Below, piece after piece: positions 1-7,665 of a stretch of 27,279 nucleotides of DNA (within the stretch, counting starts at the first letter, position 1; every line of letters starts with the position of its first letter). The DNA is taken from NCBI GenBank assembly GCA_900772235.1, contig CAAGQX010000128.1, positions 1 through 27,279 on the forward strand, read 5' to 3'. The notes under the pieces were generated by a model that saw only the letters and a list, made by a program, of their open reading frames with translations, did no database searches and was not told the DNA's origin. This stretch comes from Clostridia bacterium. Its GTDB lineage: Bacteria; Bacillota; Clostridia; TANB77; CAG-508. The position numbers and the translations under genes are program-made.

Positions 1-63
1 AAACTTCGTAGGCGTGTCAGGCGTGGGTCCAATTTATTATAAATATATAACTCCGACGAGATT

Positions 64-144
64 GGGCGGACTGTTTGTAGAAAATTATTAATAATTATTT
101 GCGGGCGATTAAAATCGCCCCTACAATTTCAGATTTGCATATAA
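64..144. repeat. Palindromic dispersed repeat, left copy
   Basis: The centre is a perfect palindrome, GGGCGATTAAAATCGCCC at 103-120, inside a 29-base core (97-125). That core reappears exactly, in reverse orientation, at 27208-27236. Similarity extends outward on both sides: GGGCGGA near 64, ATTATTAATA near 85, and ATTTGCATATAA ending at 144 all have counterparts at the right end. Two inverted copies about 27 kb apart, both intergenic, indicate a dispersed REP- or MITE-like family. No coding potential is seen. Genome-wide copy number is unknown from this window. Confidence 0.8.
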
Positions 145-326
145 GCACTCGCCCCAATTACATTTTGCACAAAATTCTTTACACACTCAGAAATAGTTCA
201 ATTTTACATTGAAAGGGGGCCGCTAAGAGAGATTTAGAAATTCTATGAGCTAAAGTGGGCAGCGGTCAAATTTGAAAAATATTATATTAATTTTTTAATA
301 TCGTGAAATAAGCCAATTATATTTTT
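145..326. other. Non-coding stretch downstream of valS with small hairpins
   Basis: No gene is recognised. Three foldable segments are visible: TTCAAT/ATTGAA at 197-213; a longer-range pairing of GGCCGCT (218-224) with AGCGGTC (261-267) enclosing the palindrome TAGAAATTCTA; and an all-AT hairpin (284-290 with 295-301) which, read on the minus strand, is followed by AATATTTTT and may be a weak valS terminator. The middle structure could belong to the neighbouring repeat or to a small RNA; nothing decides this. Confidence 0.4.
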
Positions 327-3005
327 TTACATATTTTTTAAATTTTCAATTCTTTCTTCTATTGCTATTATCATTTCATTAAATTTTGTTTGTTTTTCTT
401 TTTCTTCTTGTACTTTACTTTCTGGTGCTTTTGCTATAAATCCTGCATTTGATAACATTTTGTCTGTAATTTCTTTTTGAACTAATATTTTTTCTTTTTC
501 TTTTGATAGTCTTTCTATTTCTTCTTCTATATTTACCAAGTCTGTAAATGGTATAAATATTTCCATTTCTGATGTTACTACATTTACTGCATTTTGTGGT
601 ATGTTTTCCTTGTTTTGTTTTATTTCTATTTCTTCAGCAAATCCTAACTTCTTTACAAATCCTTCTGATTTTTTTATTGTGTCTGCATATTTTTTTGTTA
701 TAAATATTAATTTTGATTTTTTAGATGGGTGTACATTCATTTTAGTTCTTACATTTCTTATTCCTGTAATTGCTTCTTTTATTTGTTCTATTTTTGCTTC
801 ATCATCTTTAAAATCTAAATCTTTATTAAATTCCGGATATTTTGCTATCATTATGCTTTCGTCTTTGTTGTATAGTTCTTTATAAATTTTTTCTGTTACA
901 AATGGCATAAATGGATGTAATAATTTTAAAGCATCACATAGAACTTTGTTTAATACATATTGTGCTGTTTTTCTGCTATTTGCGTTTTCTTCTTCTTTGT
1001 TGTATAGCCTTGTTTTTACTATTTCTATATACCAATCGCAGAACTCATCCCATATAAAGCTTTGTATTTTGTCAATAGCAACACCTAAGTCGTAATTATC
1101 TATATTTGTTTTTACTTCTTTTGCTAAAGTATTTAGTTTAGATAATATCCATTTATCTTCTATTTCTAAGTTTGATATGTGGTTTGAAATATCTGATGTA
1201 AGGAACTCTTCATCTGTTCCTTCTAAATTCATTAATACAAATTTTGCTGCATTCCATATTTTGTTTGCAAAATTTCCTGCCGCTTCTAATTTTTCTGGCA
1301 TAAATCTCATATCGTTTCCTGGTGTTGTTCCAGATATAAGCGAAAATCTTAAAGCGTCTGCTCCATATTTTTCTATTATTTCAAGTGGGTCTATTCCATT
1401 TCCTAAACTCTTAGACATTTTTCTGCCTTGGCTATCTCTTATAATTCCGTGTATGAAAACATCTTTAAATGGAGCTTTACCTGTTTGTTCTAAACTAGAG
1501 AACATCATTCTTACAACCCAAAAGAATATAATATCATAACCTGTAACTAATGTATTGGTTGGGAAGAATGTTTTATAATCTTCGGTTTCGTTTGGCCAGC
1601 CTAAAGTTGAAAATGGCCATAGTGCAGAGCTAAACCAAGTGTCTAATGTGTCTGGATCTCTAGTTAGATCTGTACATCCACATTTTGAGCATTTTTCTGG
1701 AGTATGTACATCTACAGTTACTTCCCCACATTTGTTACAATAATATGCCGGAATTTGATGTCCCCACCAAATTTGTCTTGATATACACCAATCTTGTATA
1801 TTATCTAACCAATTAAAATATGTTTTTTCAAATTTTTCTGGAACAAATCTTGTATCTCCATTTTTTACTGCTTCAATTGCTGGTTTTGCCAAGTCTTTCA
1901 TTGCAACAAACCATTGGTCTGATATTTTTGGTTCAACTGTTGTTTTACATCTATCGTGTTTTGCAACATTATGTGTGTAATTTTCTATTTTTACTAATGC
2001 TCCTATTTCTTCTAGTTTTTCTACTATTTTCTTTCTTGCTTCATAAATATCCATTCCTGCATAATCTGGATGAAGATTTCCCATTTTAAAGTTTTCGTCA
2101 AATACTTGTATAATTTCTAAGTTATGTCTTAACCCTGCTTGGTAGTCGTTTGGATCATGTGCTGGAGTGATTTTAACACATCCTGTCCCAAATTCTTTTT
2201 CTACAAATTCATCTGCTATAATTGGAATTTCTTTATTCATTATTGGAAGGATACATGTTTTTCCTATTATGTCTTTATATCTTTCATCATCTGGATGTAC
2301 TGCAACAGCTGTGTCTCCAAGCATTGTTTCTGGTCTTGTTGTTGCTACTGTTAAGAACTTGTCTGTTCCTGTAATTTGGTATCTTATATGCCAAAGATGT
2401 GTTGGTTCTTCTACATATTCAACTTCTGCATCTGATATTGATGTTTTACAGCAAGGGCACCAGTTTATCATTCTTTTTCCTTTATATATTAGACCTTTAT
2501 CATATAGTTTTTTAAATACAGTTAATACTGCTTCAGACATTCCTTCGTCCATAGTAAATCTTGCTCTTGACCAATCTGCAGAACATCCTAATCTTTTTTG
2601 TTGTTTTACTATTGTTCCTCCATATTCGTGTGTCCAGTCCCAAGCTCTTTCTAGAAATTTTTCTCTGCCTAAGTCTTGTTTATTTATTCCTTCTTCTTTT
2701 AATTTTTCTACTATTTTTACCTCTGTAGAAATAGCTGAGTGATCTGTTCCTGGTAGCCATAGTGTATTATATCCTTGCATTCTTTTATATCTTATTAAAA
2801 TATCTTGCAATGTTCCATCTAAAGCGTGCCCCATATGTAATTTTCCTGTTACATTTGGTGGTGGCATCATTATGCAATAGCTTGGAGTGCCTTTTTTCAT
2901 ATTTGGCTTAAAATAATCCTTTTCTTCCCAGTTTTCGTACAATTTTTCTTCAAATTCGTTTGGTGCATATGCTCCTTCTAAATTATGATTACATTTTTCA
3001 CACAT
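327..3005 (-). CDS. valS: Valyl-tRNA synthetase
   Basis: Class I aminoacyl-tRNA synthetase that charges tRNA-Val in the cytoplasm. The 892-residue length is normal for the family. The N-terminus has the HIGH-type signature (PPPNVTGKLHMGHAL, about residues 48-62), followed by the editing (CP1) domain with TTRPETMLGD. The KMSKS loop (GRKMSKSLGNG) lies in the second half, then the anticodon-binding domain, and a Glu/Lys-rich coiled-coil arm of about 60 residues forms the C-terminus, as in bacterial ValRS. The start is ATG with AAAAGGAGAG just upstream. It is a single-gene unit behind a T-box leader, so it is very probably induced when tRNA-Val is uncharged. A MITE-like element separates the T-box terminator from the ribosome site. 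Identification is secure. Confidence 0.98.
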   Translation of the reverse strand: MCEKCNHNLEGAYAPNEFEEKLYENWEEKDYFKPNMKKGTPSYCIMMPPPNVTGKLHMGHALDGTLQDILIRYKRMQGYNTLWLPGTDHSAISTEVKIVEKLKEEGINKQDLGREKFLERAWDWTHEYGGTIVKQQKRLGCSADWSRARFTMDEGMSEAVLTVFKKLYDKGLIYKGKRMINWCPCCKTSISDAEVEYVEEPTHLWHIRYQITGTDKFLTVATTRPETMLGDTAVAVHPDDERYKDIIGKTCILPIMNKEIPIIADEFVEKEFGTGCVKITPAHDPNDYQAGLRHNLEIIQVFDENFKMGNLHPDYAGMDIYEARKKIVEKLEEIGALVKIENYTHNVAKHDRCKTTVEPKISDQWFVAMKDLAKPAIEAVKNGDTRFVPEKFEKTYFNWLDNIQDWCISRQIWWGHQIPAYYCNKCGEVTVDVHTPEKCSKCGCTDLTRDPDTLDTWFSSALWPFSTLGWPNETEDYKTFFPTNTLVTGYDIIFFWVVRMMFSSLEQTGKAPFKDVFIHGIIRDSQGRKMSKSLGNGIDPLEIIEKYGADALRFSLISGTTPGNDMRFMPEKLEAAGNFANKIWNAAKFVLMNLEGTDEEFLTSDISNHISNLEIEDKWILSKLNTLAKEVKTNIDNYDLGVAIDKIQSFIWDEFCDWYIEIVKTRLYNKEEENANSRKTAQYVLNKVLCDALKLLHPFMPFVTEKIYKELYNKDESIMIAKYPEFNKDLDFKDDEAKIEQIKEAITGIRNVRTKMNVHPSKKSKLIFITKKYADTIKKSEGFVKKLGFAEEIEIKQNKENIPQNAVNVVTSEMEIFIPFTDLVNIEEEIERLSKEKEKILVQKEITDKMLSNAGFIAKAPESKVQEEKEKQTKFNEMIIAIEERIENLKNM

Positions 3006-3038
3006 ATTTTTCTCTCCTTTTATATTATTTTTATTTCT

Positions 3039-3237
3039 TTTGCCTTAAGAGTATATATTAAAAAATAAAAATTCCGTTCTCCAAACGCTTTAAGTTTGAG
3101 AAATTTCAAATGTATCGCTACGAAAACTACTATATGCCCAGCATCCCGCTTCAGCAAAAATGCTTCGCATTTAAGTTGCTTGAAGCGAACGTAGGTCGAA
3201 CTCATTTTTATTTTTTAATATATACTTTTAAGGCAAA
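3039..3237. mobile_element. MITE-like element with 34-bp terminal inverted repeats
   Basis: The left end (3039-3072) begins TTTGCCTTAA and the right end (3204-3237) is its reverse complement with a single mismatch over 34 bases. The roughly 130-bp interior is itself structured: one hairpin at 3077-3102 (TTCTC-AAAC with GTTT-GAGAA) and a strong one at 3147-3187 (CGCTTCA...TGAAGCG). No credible protein is encoded, so it would be non-autonomous. No clear target-site duplication is seen at the ends I chose. It lies within the valS 5' leader, downstream of the T-box terminator, so it would be transcribed with valS mRNA whenever the T-box reads through. Confidence 0.72.
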
Positions 3238-3292
3238 TGCAATGTATAAAACATATATGTATATAAAATTTTCTAAAGGGTTGGCAAGTATC

Positions 3293-3327
3293 AAAAAAGC
3301 TTACCCTTATTAAAAGGGCAAGCTTTT
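3293..3327 (-). terminator. T-box intrinsic terminator
   Basis: On the minus strand, AAGCTTGCCCTTTT and AAGGGTAAGCTT form a GC-containing stem followed by a run of T. It overlaps the 3' side of the T-box antiterminator region, as expected for a transcriptional T-box switch. Confidence 0.9.
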
Positions 3328-3551
3328 ATTAACTCACGGTACCACCTTAATTTATATATAAATAAACTTTATTTATACATATCTCATTTATCTTTAACGC
3401 AGATTTACGAATCACCCTAAAGTTATTTTCAGGTAATCAACTCCAAAGCTACCTTCAATTTATCTTACTTTAAGAAGCTTCCAGCCGATGACTTCTTTTC
3501 TCTATTTAAGCAGTTTTAAATTTACTCCTCTTTTTCCTTGTTTTTTAACTA
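3293..3551 (-). promoter_or_regulatory. T-box riboswitch leader of valS
   Basis: The minus strand carries the conserved T-box sequence AAGGTGGTACCGTGAG (around 3334-3350), whose UGGU bulge would pair with the ACCA end of uncharged tRNA-Val. It is followed directly by an intrinsic terminator. Upstream is a structured Stem I region of about 120 bases with GGAGTAAA near its base. A plausible specifier codon is GUA (3450-3452, in context GAAG-GUA-GC), matching valine, though I assigned it by position and not by a computed fold. Uncharged tRNA-Val should stabilise the antiterminator and allow valS transcription. Class and target are near certain; the specifier is inference. Confidence 0.93.
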
Positions 3552-3557
3552 TTAAAT

Positions 3558-3586
3558 ATAATAGCACATTTTCTTAGAATATGCAA
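3558..3586 (-). promoter_or_regulatory. Promoter of the valS T-box transcript
   Basis: A TTGCAT -35 box (3581-3586) and TATTAT -10 box (3558-3563) are separated by exactly 17 bases on the minus strand, just after the stop codon of the GLUG gene. Spacing and position relative to the T-box Stem I fit a housekeeping sigma promoter. Confidence 0.7.
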
Positions 3587-3599
3587 CTATTCCAAATTT

Positions 3600-5201
3600 T
3601 TATTTTTGCATAAGTGATTTTAATTGTATTAAATATGGATATCCATTATTTATTGTTCCATCTTTGTCTTCTGCCCAAGTAGTTTCTTCTAGTCCTTCAT
3701 TCAATAATTCTATAAAAGAACCGTCGACTGCCTTCATTTCAGTTTCACTTTTATTTGCACAGTCCGTAATAGTTCCTTGGTTGGTTCCAGCAACTTCTCC
3801 TTCACCTAAGTAAAAGCATTTAATTATACTTGCTTTATTATTGTTAAATCCTGAAATTCTACCTATGCTACTTCCTGCTGTTGCATTTCCTATATTGTAG
3901 CAATGATTAATATTTGCTCCAGTAGCTCTGTTATACCCGCTTATACCTCCAGCATAATTCCCTTCTATATCAATATTCCCTAGATTATACGAATACCTTA
4001 CTTGCCCAGAATAGTTGTCTCCTACAACTCCTCCGGCCTTATTTCCTTTTCCTGTAACATTTGAGTTATTAAAACAATATTCTATTATTCCTCTAGCATT
4101 AAATCCTACAATTCCTCCATATACTTCAACTATGTTAGAAATATCCCCTAAATTGTAACATAAATAGACATTCGCTGTGTTAGTCCCAGCAATTCCACCT
4201 ATATATGTTCTGCTGGTATTTTCAGTACTTCGTTGTATTTTGCCTAGGTTATAGCATTGTTTTATAGTTCCTCCAGCAGTATTTTGTCCTGCTATTCCCC
4301 CTAATGCCGAAATACTCATATTTAAATCCGCTTTATTGTAGCATTTGCTTATTGTTCCTTTGAAATTGTTTCCGCATATTCCACCTATTAATGTTGCTTC
4401 TGCTATTAAATTATTACACTCAATTCTTGATTCATTATAGCAGTTTTCTATTATTCCACCTTTCATTTCTATAATAGTTCCGCTTTCATCTGTAATATTC
4501 TCTCCATTGTGGCCTACTATTCCTCCACCATAACTTCCCGTAATTATAACTGAGTTTCTTGTATGGCAATTCTTTACTACTCCTGTGTTTTGTCCTACTA
4601 TCGTCCCTGTATATTCATAATTTTCTATATAACTATCTGTTATACCAATATTTTTTATATTCGCTTTTTCATTTGTTTTACTGAACAATCCTTTATACTT
4701 TCCTGTTTCTTCAGTTACATCCTTAATGTATATTCCACTTATTTCGTGTCCTAACCCATCTAATGTACCAGTAAAAGTTTCATCAAATGGTACCCATTGT
4801 TCTGCATCTTCATTAAATGTTATATTACTATTTTCATCGATGGTATATTTTCCTTTATTTATATTTATATTGTTTTTCAACACATAATACCCATCTTTTG
4901 CAAATGTGTATATTTTATTTTCTTGCTCTATTTCCACTTGTTCTCCAGATCCCAATTTTTTTAATTGTTCTACTGTATATATTGGTATTACCTCTTCATC
5001 TGCAAAATAGCTTTGGTATATTGTTTCTTCGTCTTCTAAATTATTATATTTTTGTTTTATTTGTTCTGTAGTCTCAGCTGATGTTTGAGCTTTATTTGCT
5101 ACTCTTAAAAATAATGTCATTAAAAATGCAATTAAAAATAGCATTGTAACTAGAACTACTAGTGTTATTGCTCCTTTTTCTGATTTTAGTTTTTTATTCA
5201 T
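3600..5201 (-). CDS. GLUG-repeat surface protein with pilin-like N-terminus
   Basis: A 533-residue secreted or pilus-associated protein. The first 35 residues resemble a class III (prepilin-type) signal: a Lys-rich leader ending SEKG, then a long hydrophobic stretch (AITLVVLVTMLFLIAFLMTLF). After a charged segment, residues from about 130 onward hold about nine or ten repeats of the GLUG type, each with GGI(V/A)GxN and a following (K/N)CYN motif (for example GGIVGHN, GGIAGQN, GGVVGDN, GGISGYN). GLUG repeats are expected to stack as a beta-solenoid and occur in large surface proteins of gut Bacillota. No sortase motif is visible, so anchoring would be by the N-terminal helix. Role could be adhesion or a non-canonical minor pilin; the link to the distant pilus operon is inferred only from the shared signal. 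ATG start with GGAGGT seven bases upstream. Confidence 0.85.
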   Translation of the reverse strand: MNKKLKSEKGAITLVVLVTMLFLIAFLMTLFLRVANKAQTSAETTEQIKQKYNNLEDEETIYQSYFADEEVIPIYTVEQLKKLGSGEQVEIEQENKIYTFAKDGYYVLKNNININKGKYTIDENSNITFNEDAEQWVPFDETFTGTLDGLGHEISGIYIKDVTEETGKYKGLFSKTNEKANIKNIGITDSYIENYEYTGTIVGQNTGVVKNCHTRNSVIITGSYGGGIVGHNGENITDESGTIIEMKGGIIENCYNESRIECNNLIAEATLIGGICGNNFKGTISKCYNKADLNMSISALGGIAGQNTAGGTIKQCYNLGKIQRSTENTSRTYIGGIAGTNTANVYLCYNLGDISNIVEVYGGIVGFNARGIIEYCFNNSNVTGKGNKAGGVVGDNYSGQVRYSYNLGNIDIEGNYAGGISGYNRATGANINHCYNIGNATAGSSIGRISGFNNNKASIIKCFYLGEGEVAGTNQGTITDCANKSETEMKAVDGSFIELLNEGLEETTWAEDKDGTINNGYPYLIQLKSLMQK

Positions 5202-5247
5202 TTGTAACCTCCATCTTCCAACAGTTTAGCCTATTCTTTTATAGTTT

Positions 5248-5529
5248 TTATTTGTTTTCTTCTTGTTTTTTTAACCATTCTATTCTTTCACTATGTAATT
5301 TTTCTCCAAACTCTTTGCTTGGCTTAATATTGTATTTTTCTTGTATGCATTTTCCATCTATTGCTTCAAGCATCTTTACTCCAATGTCTTCAAAATTATA
5401 TTCTTTGTTTTCAATATTAGTATTTTCGTTTCTCGCCTTATCCGAATACACTACTTTTTGCAAACCGTCTAAACCTAGCTTACTTTTAGCAACCTTTTCT
5501 ATAAATGTTACTTTCTTTGGAATTGTCAT
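5248..5529 (-). CDS. cca: C-terminal piece of frameshifted CCA-adding enzyme
   Basis: This 93-codon frame is not an independent gene in my reading. Its product continues the HD-domain tail of the preceding cca frame: joining the frames near 5545 gives ...HMRG-GIFNQMTIPKKVTFIEK..., and from memory the FNQ...LGLDGLQKV...DKARNEN region resembles the E. coli Cca segment FQELNPKTIVKLFD...LTSEADVRGR. The upstream frame stops at 5534, four bases before the first ATG here, and no clear ribosome site of its own is seen. Together the two frames would make a protein of about 417 residues, close to the family's usual 400-450. If the frameshift is a sequence error, this should be merged with the upstream frame. 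Confidence 0.75.
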   Translation of the reverse strand: MTIPKKVTFIEKVAKSKLGLDGLQKVVYSDKARNENTNIENKEYNFEDIGVKMLEAIDGKCIQEKYNIKPSKEFGEKLHSERIEWLKKQEENK

Positions 5530-5533
5530 TTGG

Positions 5534-6499
5534 TTAAATATTCCGTCCTCTCATATGTTCCCTTATTGCTGTTATACTACACTCTTTCCATTCCTCTGGT
5601 ATTCCTATAGTTTTTGCTAGTTTCTTTAATGGTTCTACTCCTCTTTCTTCGTGCCCATAATGGTGAGGATACATTTCTTTCGGAGTTTGTCCTTTTCCTA
5701 AATCGTGCACTAGTGCACAAAATCTTATTTTTTCATCATCTGTAATTTTAGCGCAATTATCTAGTGTTATCATTGTATGATTATAGCTATCTCCCTCTGG
5801 ATGGTATTTTTCTGGTTGAATTGCTCCTATTAAATCGTATATTTCTTTAAAATGTACATCTAAAACTTGGGCTTTTCTTAATATTTCAAAAAATATAGAT
5901 GGCTTTTTTGTTTCTAATGCTTTTCTTAATTCTGTAAATATTCTCTCTTTTGAAAGCGTTAATAATTCATTTTTTAGTGAGTTCATCATTTTTAAAGTAG
6001 ATTCTTCTACATTAAATTGTAATTCTGCTGCAAATCTTGCTACTCTATATACTCTTAATGGATCTTCTTTAAATTTACTGCTTACCGCTTTTATTTTTTG
6101 TTTTTTTATGTCTTCTAATCCCCCATATGGGTCTATTATTTCTCCTGTTAATACATTTTGTGCAATAGCATTTATTGTAATATCTCTTCTTTCTAAGTCT
6201 TCTTCTATTGTAATTTTTTCATTTGTGGTAATTTCAAATTCTTTATGACCTTGTCCTAACTTTTTTTCTGTTCTTGCCATTGCAAACTCTTTATTTTCTA
6301 ATATAAAAACCTCAAATGCTTTTCCTTGTGTTTTTATATTAGGAAATAAAGCTTTCATTTTTTCGGAAGATATTCCAGTAATGCAATAATCTTCATCTTT
6401 TATAGTTTTCCCTATAATTTCATCTCTTACTGCTCCACCAACTAAATATAATGTTCCTCCATTTTGTTTTATTATTTCTGCTATTTCTATAATTGTCAT
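5534..6499 (-). CDS. cca: CCA tRNA nucleotidyltransferase, N-terminal and catalytic part (frameshifted)
   Basis: Adds or repairs the 3' CCA end of tRNAs from CTP and ATP. The head domain is clear: LVGGAVRD near the N-terminus, DEDY in the metal-binding position, RRDITINAIA, and the neck motif DPLRVYRVARFAAEL. An HD phosphohydrolase-type domain follows (HTMITLDNC...CALVHDLGKG), as in the E. coli-type enzyme. The start at 6499 is chosen because TAGGAGGAAAA lies directly before ATG (MTIIEIAEIIKQNGG); a longer frame to 6556 would translate through a terminator hairpin. The frame ends early at MRGRNI-stop; the missing tail lies in the +1 frame (5248-5529). The frame change must fall between about 5537 and 5550, most simply an extra C at 5545 on the minus strand, giving a CGG codon. 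Confidence 0.9.
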   Translation of the reverse strand: MTIIEIAEIIKQNGGTLYLVGGAVRDEIIGKTIKDEDYCITGISSEKMKALFPNIKTQGKAFEVFILENKEFAMARTEKKLGQGHKEFEITTNEKITIEEDLERRDITINAIAQNVLTGEIIDPYGGLEDIKKQKIKAVSSKFKEDPLRVYRVARFAAELQFNVEESTLKMMNSLKNELLTLSKERIFTELRKALETKKPSIFFEILRKAQVLDVHFKEIYDLIGAIQPEKYHPEGDSYNHTMITLDNCAKITDDEKIRFCALVHDLGKGQTPKEMYPHHYGHEERGVEPLKKLAKTIGIPEEWKECSITAIREHMRGRNI

Positions 6500-6514
6500 T
6501 TTTCCTCCTACAGT

Positions 6515-6547
6515 AAAAAATATGGGCAGATTTTGGAATCCACCCAT
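6515..6547 (-). terminator. Terminator between divIVA and cca
   Basis: On the minus strand an 11-pair hairpin (ATGGGTGGATT with AATCTGCCCAT, two G-U pairs) is followed by ATTTTTT. It lies directly after divIVA and only a few bases before the cca ribosome site, so cca must depend on read-through or on a promoter I cannot see. A run of A on the other side could also let it work on the plus strand. Confidence 0.75.
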
Positions 6548-6559
6548 TTTTTGCAAATT

Positions 6560-7012
6560 TTATTCTTCACTGTTTATATCTTTTATTAATTCTAATTGTG
6601 ATATCAATAGTGATTCCATTTTAGCTTTATATACATCAAATTGTCTTTTTAAATCTTCTAGTTCTTTTTGTTTCATTGTTATTTGAAGGTTTAATTCATC
6701 TACTGATTTTTTTGCTTCTGTTTGAGCATCTTTTATTAATTGCTCGGCTTGTTTTTTTGCTACTTCTTGTACTTCATCTGCTGTTTTTTGTGCCATAACT
6801 AATGTGTTTTGTATAGTAGTTTCTATATTTTTATATTGTCCCACATCATTATTTAGCTCTTCTGCGTTTGCTTTTAATTGTGCATTTTCTTTGTATAATT
6901 TTTCATATGATACAGTAAGTTCATCTAAAAAATCATCTACTTCATTTACATTGTATCCATTTACCATTTGTTTGGCAAATTTTTTATTTTCTATATCTAG
7001 TGGTGTAATCAT
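6560..7012 (-). CDS. divIVA: DivIVA domain protein
   Basis: A 150-residue coiled-coil protein of the DivIVA/GpsB family, which recognises negatively curved membrane at poles and septa and recruits partners. The N-terminal signature is complete (MITPLDIENKKF...MVNGYNVNEVDDFLDEL), the region that binds membrane and positions the dimer. From about residue 35 on, the sequence is a charged heptad-rich coiled coil. Length is near the usual 150-200. ATG start preceded by AAAAGGAGCG. It follows sepF with a terminator between them, the common Gram-positive division-cluster arrangement. Whether it acts mainly in division, polar growth or sporulation cannot be read from the sequence. Confidence 0.95.
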   Translation of the reverse strand: MITPLDIENKKFAKQMVNGYNVNEVDDFLDELTVSYEKLYKENAQLKANAEELNNDVGQYKNIETTIQNTLVMAQKTADEVQEVAKKQAEQLIKDAQTEAKKSVDELNLQITMKQKELEDLKRQFDVYKAKMESLLISQLELIKDINSEE

Positions 7013-7041
7013 ACTTGTTCGCTCCTTTTATTTTAATATTT

Positions 7042-7068
7042 CAAAAGGGCAGATGCTTTTCTCTGCCC
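7042..7068 (-). terminator. Terminator between sepF and divIVA
   Basis: On the minus strand GGGCAGA and TCTGCCC form a perfect 7-pair stem around an 8-base loop, followed by TTTTG. It sits immediately after the sepF stop codon; the U-run is short, so partial read-through into divIVA is likely. Confidence 0.75.
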
Positions 7069-7074
7069 GTTTTT

Positions 7075-7542
7075 CTAATTATTTCTTAGCCATGATACTG
7101 ATACTTTATTTTTTAGTTCTTCTCTTGCCAAGTCACTTGCTATATCATAATTAACAGGTGCAACTAAGAATATAGCGTTTGAAATTTTTTGCATATGTCC
7201 ATCTAGTGCATTTACTGCTCCAGCTACAAAATCTATAATTCTTCTTGCAACATCTTTATTTACATATTCTAAATTAATTATTACAGATTTTTTTTCTTTT
7301 AAATATCCGCAAATTTCTTCTGATTGATCAAAAGATGTTGGTTGTGTAATAACCATTTTTACTTGTTGAACTTGTGGCATACTTACTACTCTATTTCTTT
7401 TAAAGAACCCTCTTTCTTCAACTTCGTCTTCATTTTCAACTTCATTTTCATAATTGTTGTTTACTTCATCTTCATATTCTTCTTCACTATTTGGTTCCAA
7501 CCCTAAAAAATCTAGAACCTTATTTACAATTGCGACAGCCAT
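7075..7542 (-). CDS. sepF: Cell division protein SepF
   Basis: Cytoplasmic FtsZ-binding protein that helps tether and arrange the Z ring at the membrane. The 155-residue product has the SepF layout: a short N-terminal amphipathic helix (MAVAIVNKVLDFLGL) that can bind membrane, an acidic Asn/Glu linker (residues 16-43), then the SepF fold from about residue 58 (KMVITQPTSFDQSEEICGYLKEKKSVIINLEYV...RRIIDFVAGAVNALDG), ending in IFLVAPVNYDI. ATG start with AGGAGGT upstream and its own promoter; divIVA follows through a terminator. Identification is secure. Confidence 0.96.
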   Translation of the reverse strand: MAVAIVNKVLDFLGLEPNSEEEYEDEVNNNYENEVENEDEVEERGFFKRNRVVSMPQVQQVKMVITQPTSFDQSEEICGYLKEKKSVIINLEYVNKDVARRIIDFVAGAVNALDGHMQKISNAIFLVAPVNYDIASDLAREELKNKVSVSWLRNN

Positions 7543-7582
7543 TTTTTAAACCTCCTAAAAATTCTCATTAGTAATTAATGTA

Positions 7583-7612
7583 ATATTAATATAAAATTGT
7601 TTTATTTGTCAA
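7583..7612 (-). promoter_or_regulatory. Promoter of sepF
   Basis: A consensus TTGACA -35 (7607-7612) and TAATAT -10 (7583-7588), spaced 18 bases on the minus strand, lie about 40 bases before the sepF start in the intergenic space after the HlyD-like gene. Confidence 0.7.
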
Positions 7613-7665
7613 TAGTTTTTATTATTGTCTTTGAATTATCATTTTGTTGTAACATTATTGTAATA

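Noticed and set aside
3031..3245. Target-site duplication flanking the MITE-like element
   Set aside because: Flanking bases on the two sides do not match at the ends I could define.
3020..3313. Small open frames on both strands across the valS leader
   Set aside because: They run through the inverted repeats and T-box terminator, have no ribosome site and no recognisable product.
5248..5529. An independent 93-residue gene
   Set aside because: Its sequence continues the CCA-adding enzyme after a one-base frame change; no convincing start signals of its own.
6500..6556. N-terminal extension of cca from 6556
   Set aside because: It would translate through a terminator hairpin; a perfect ribosome site precedes the ATG at 6499.
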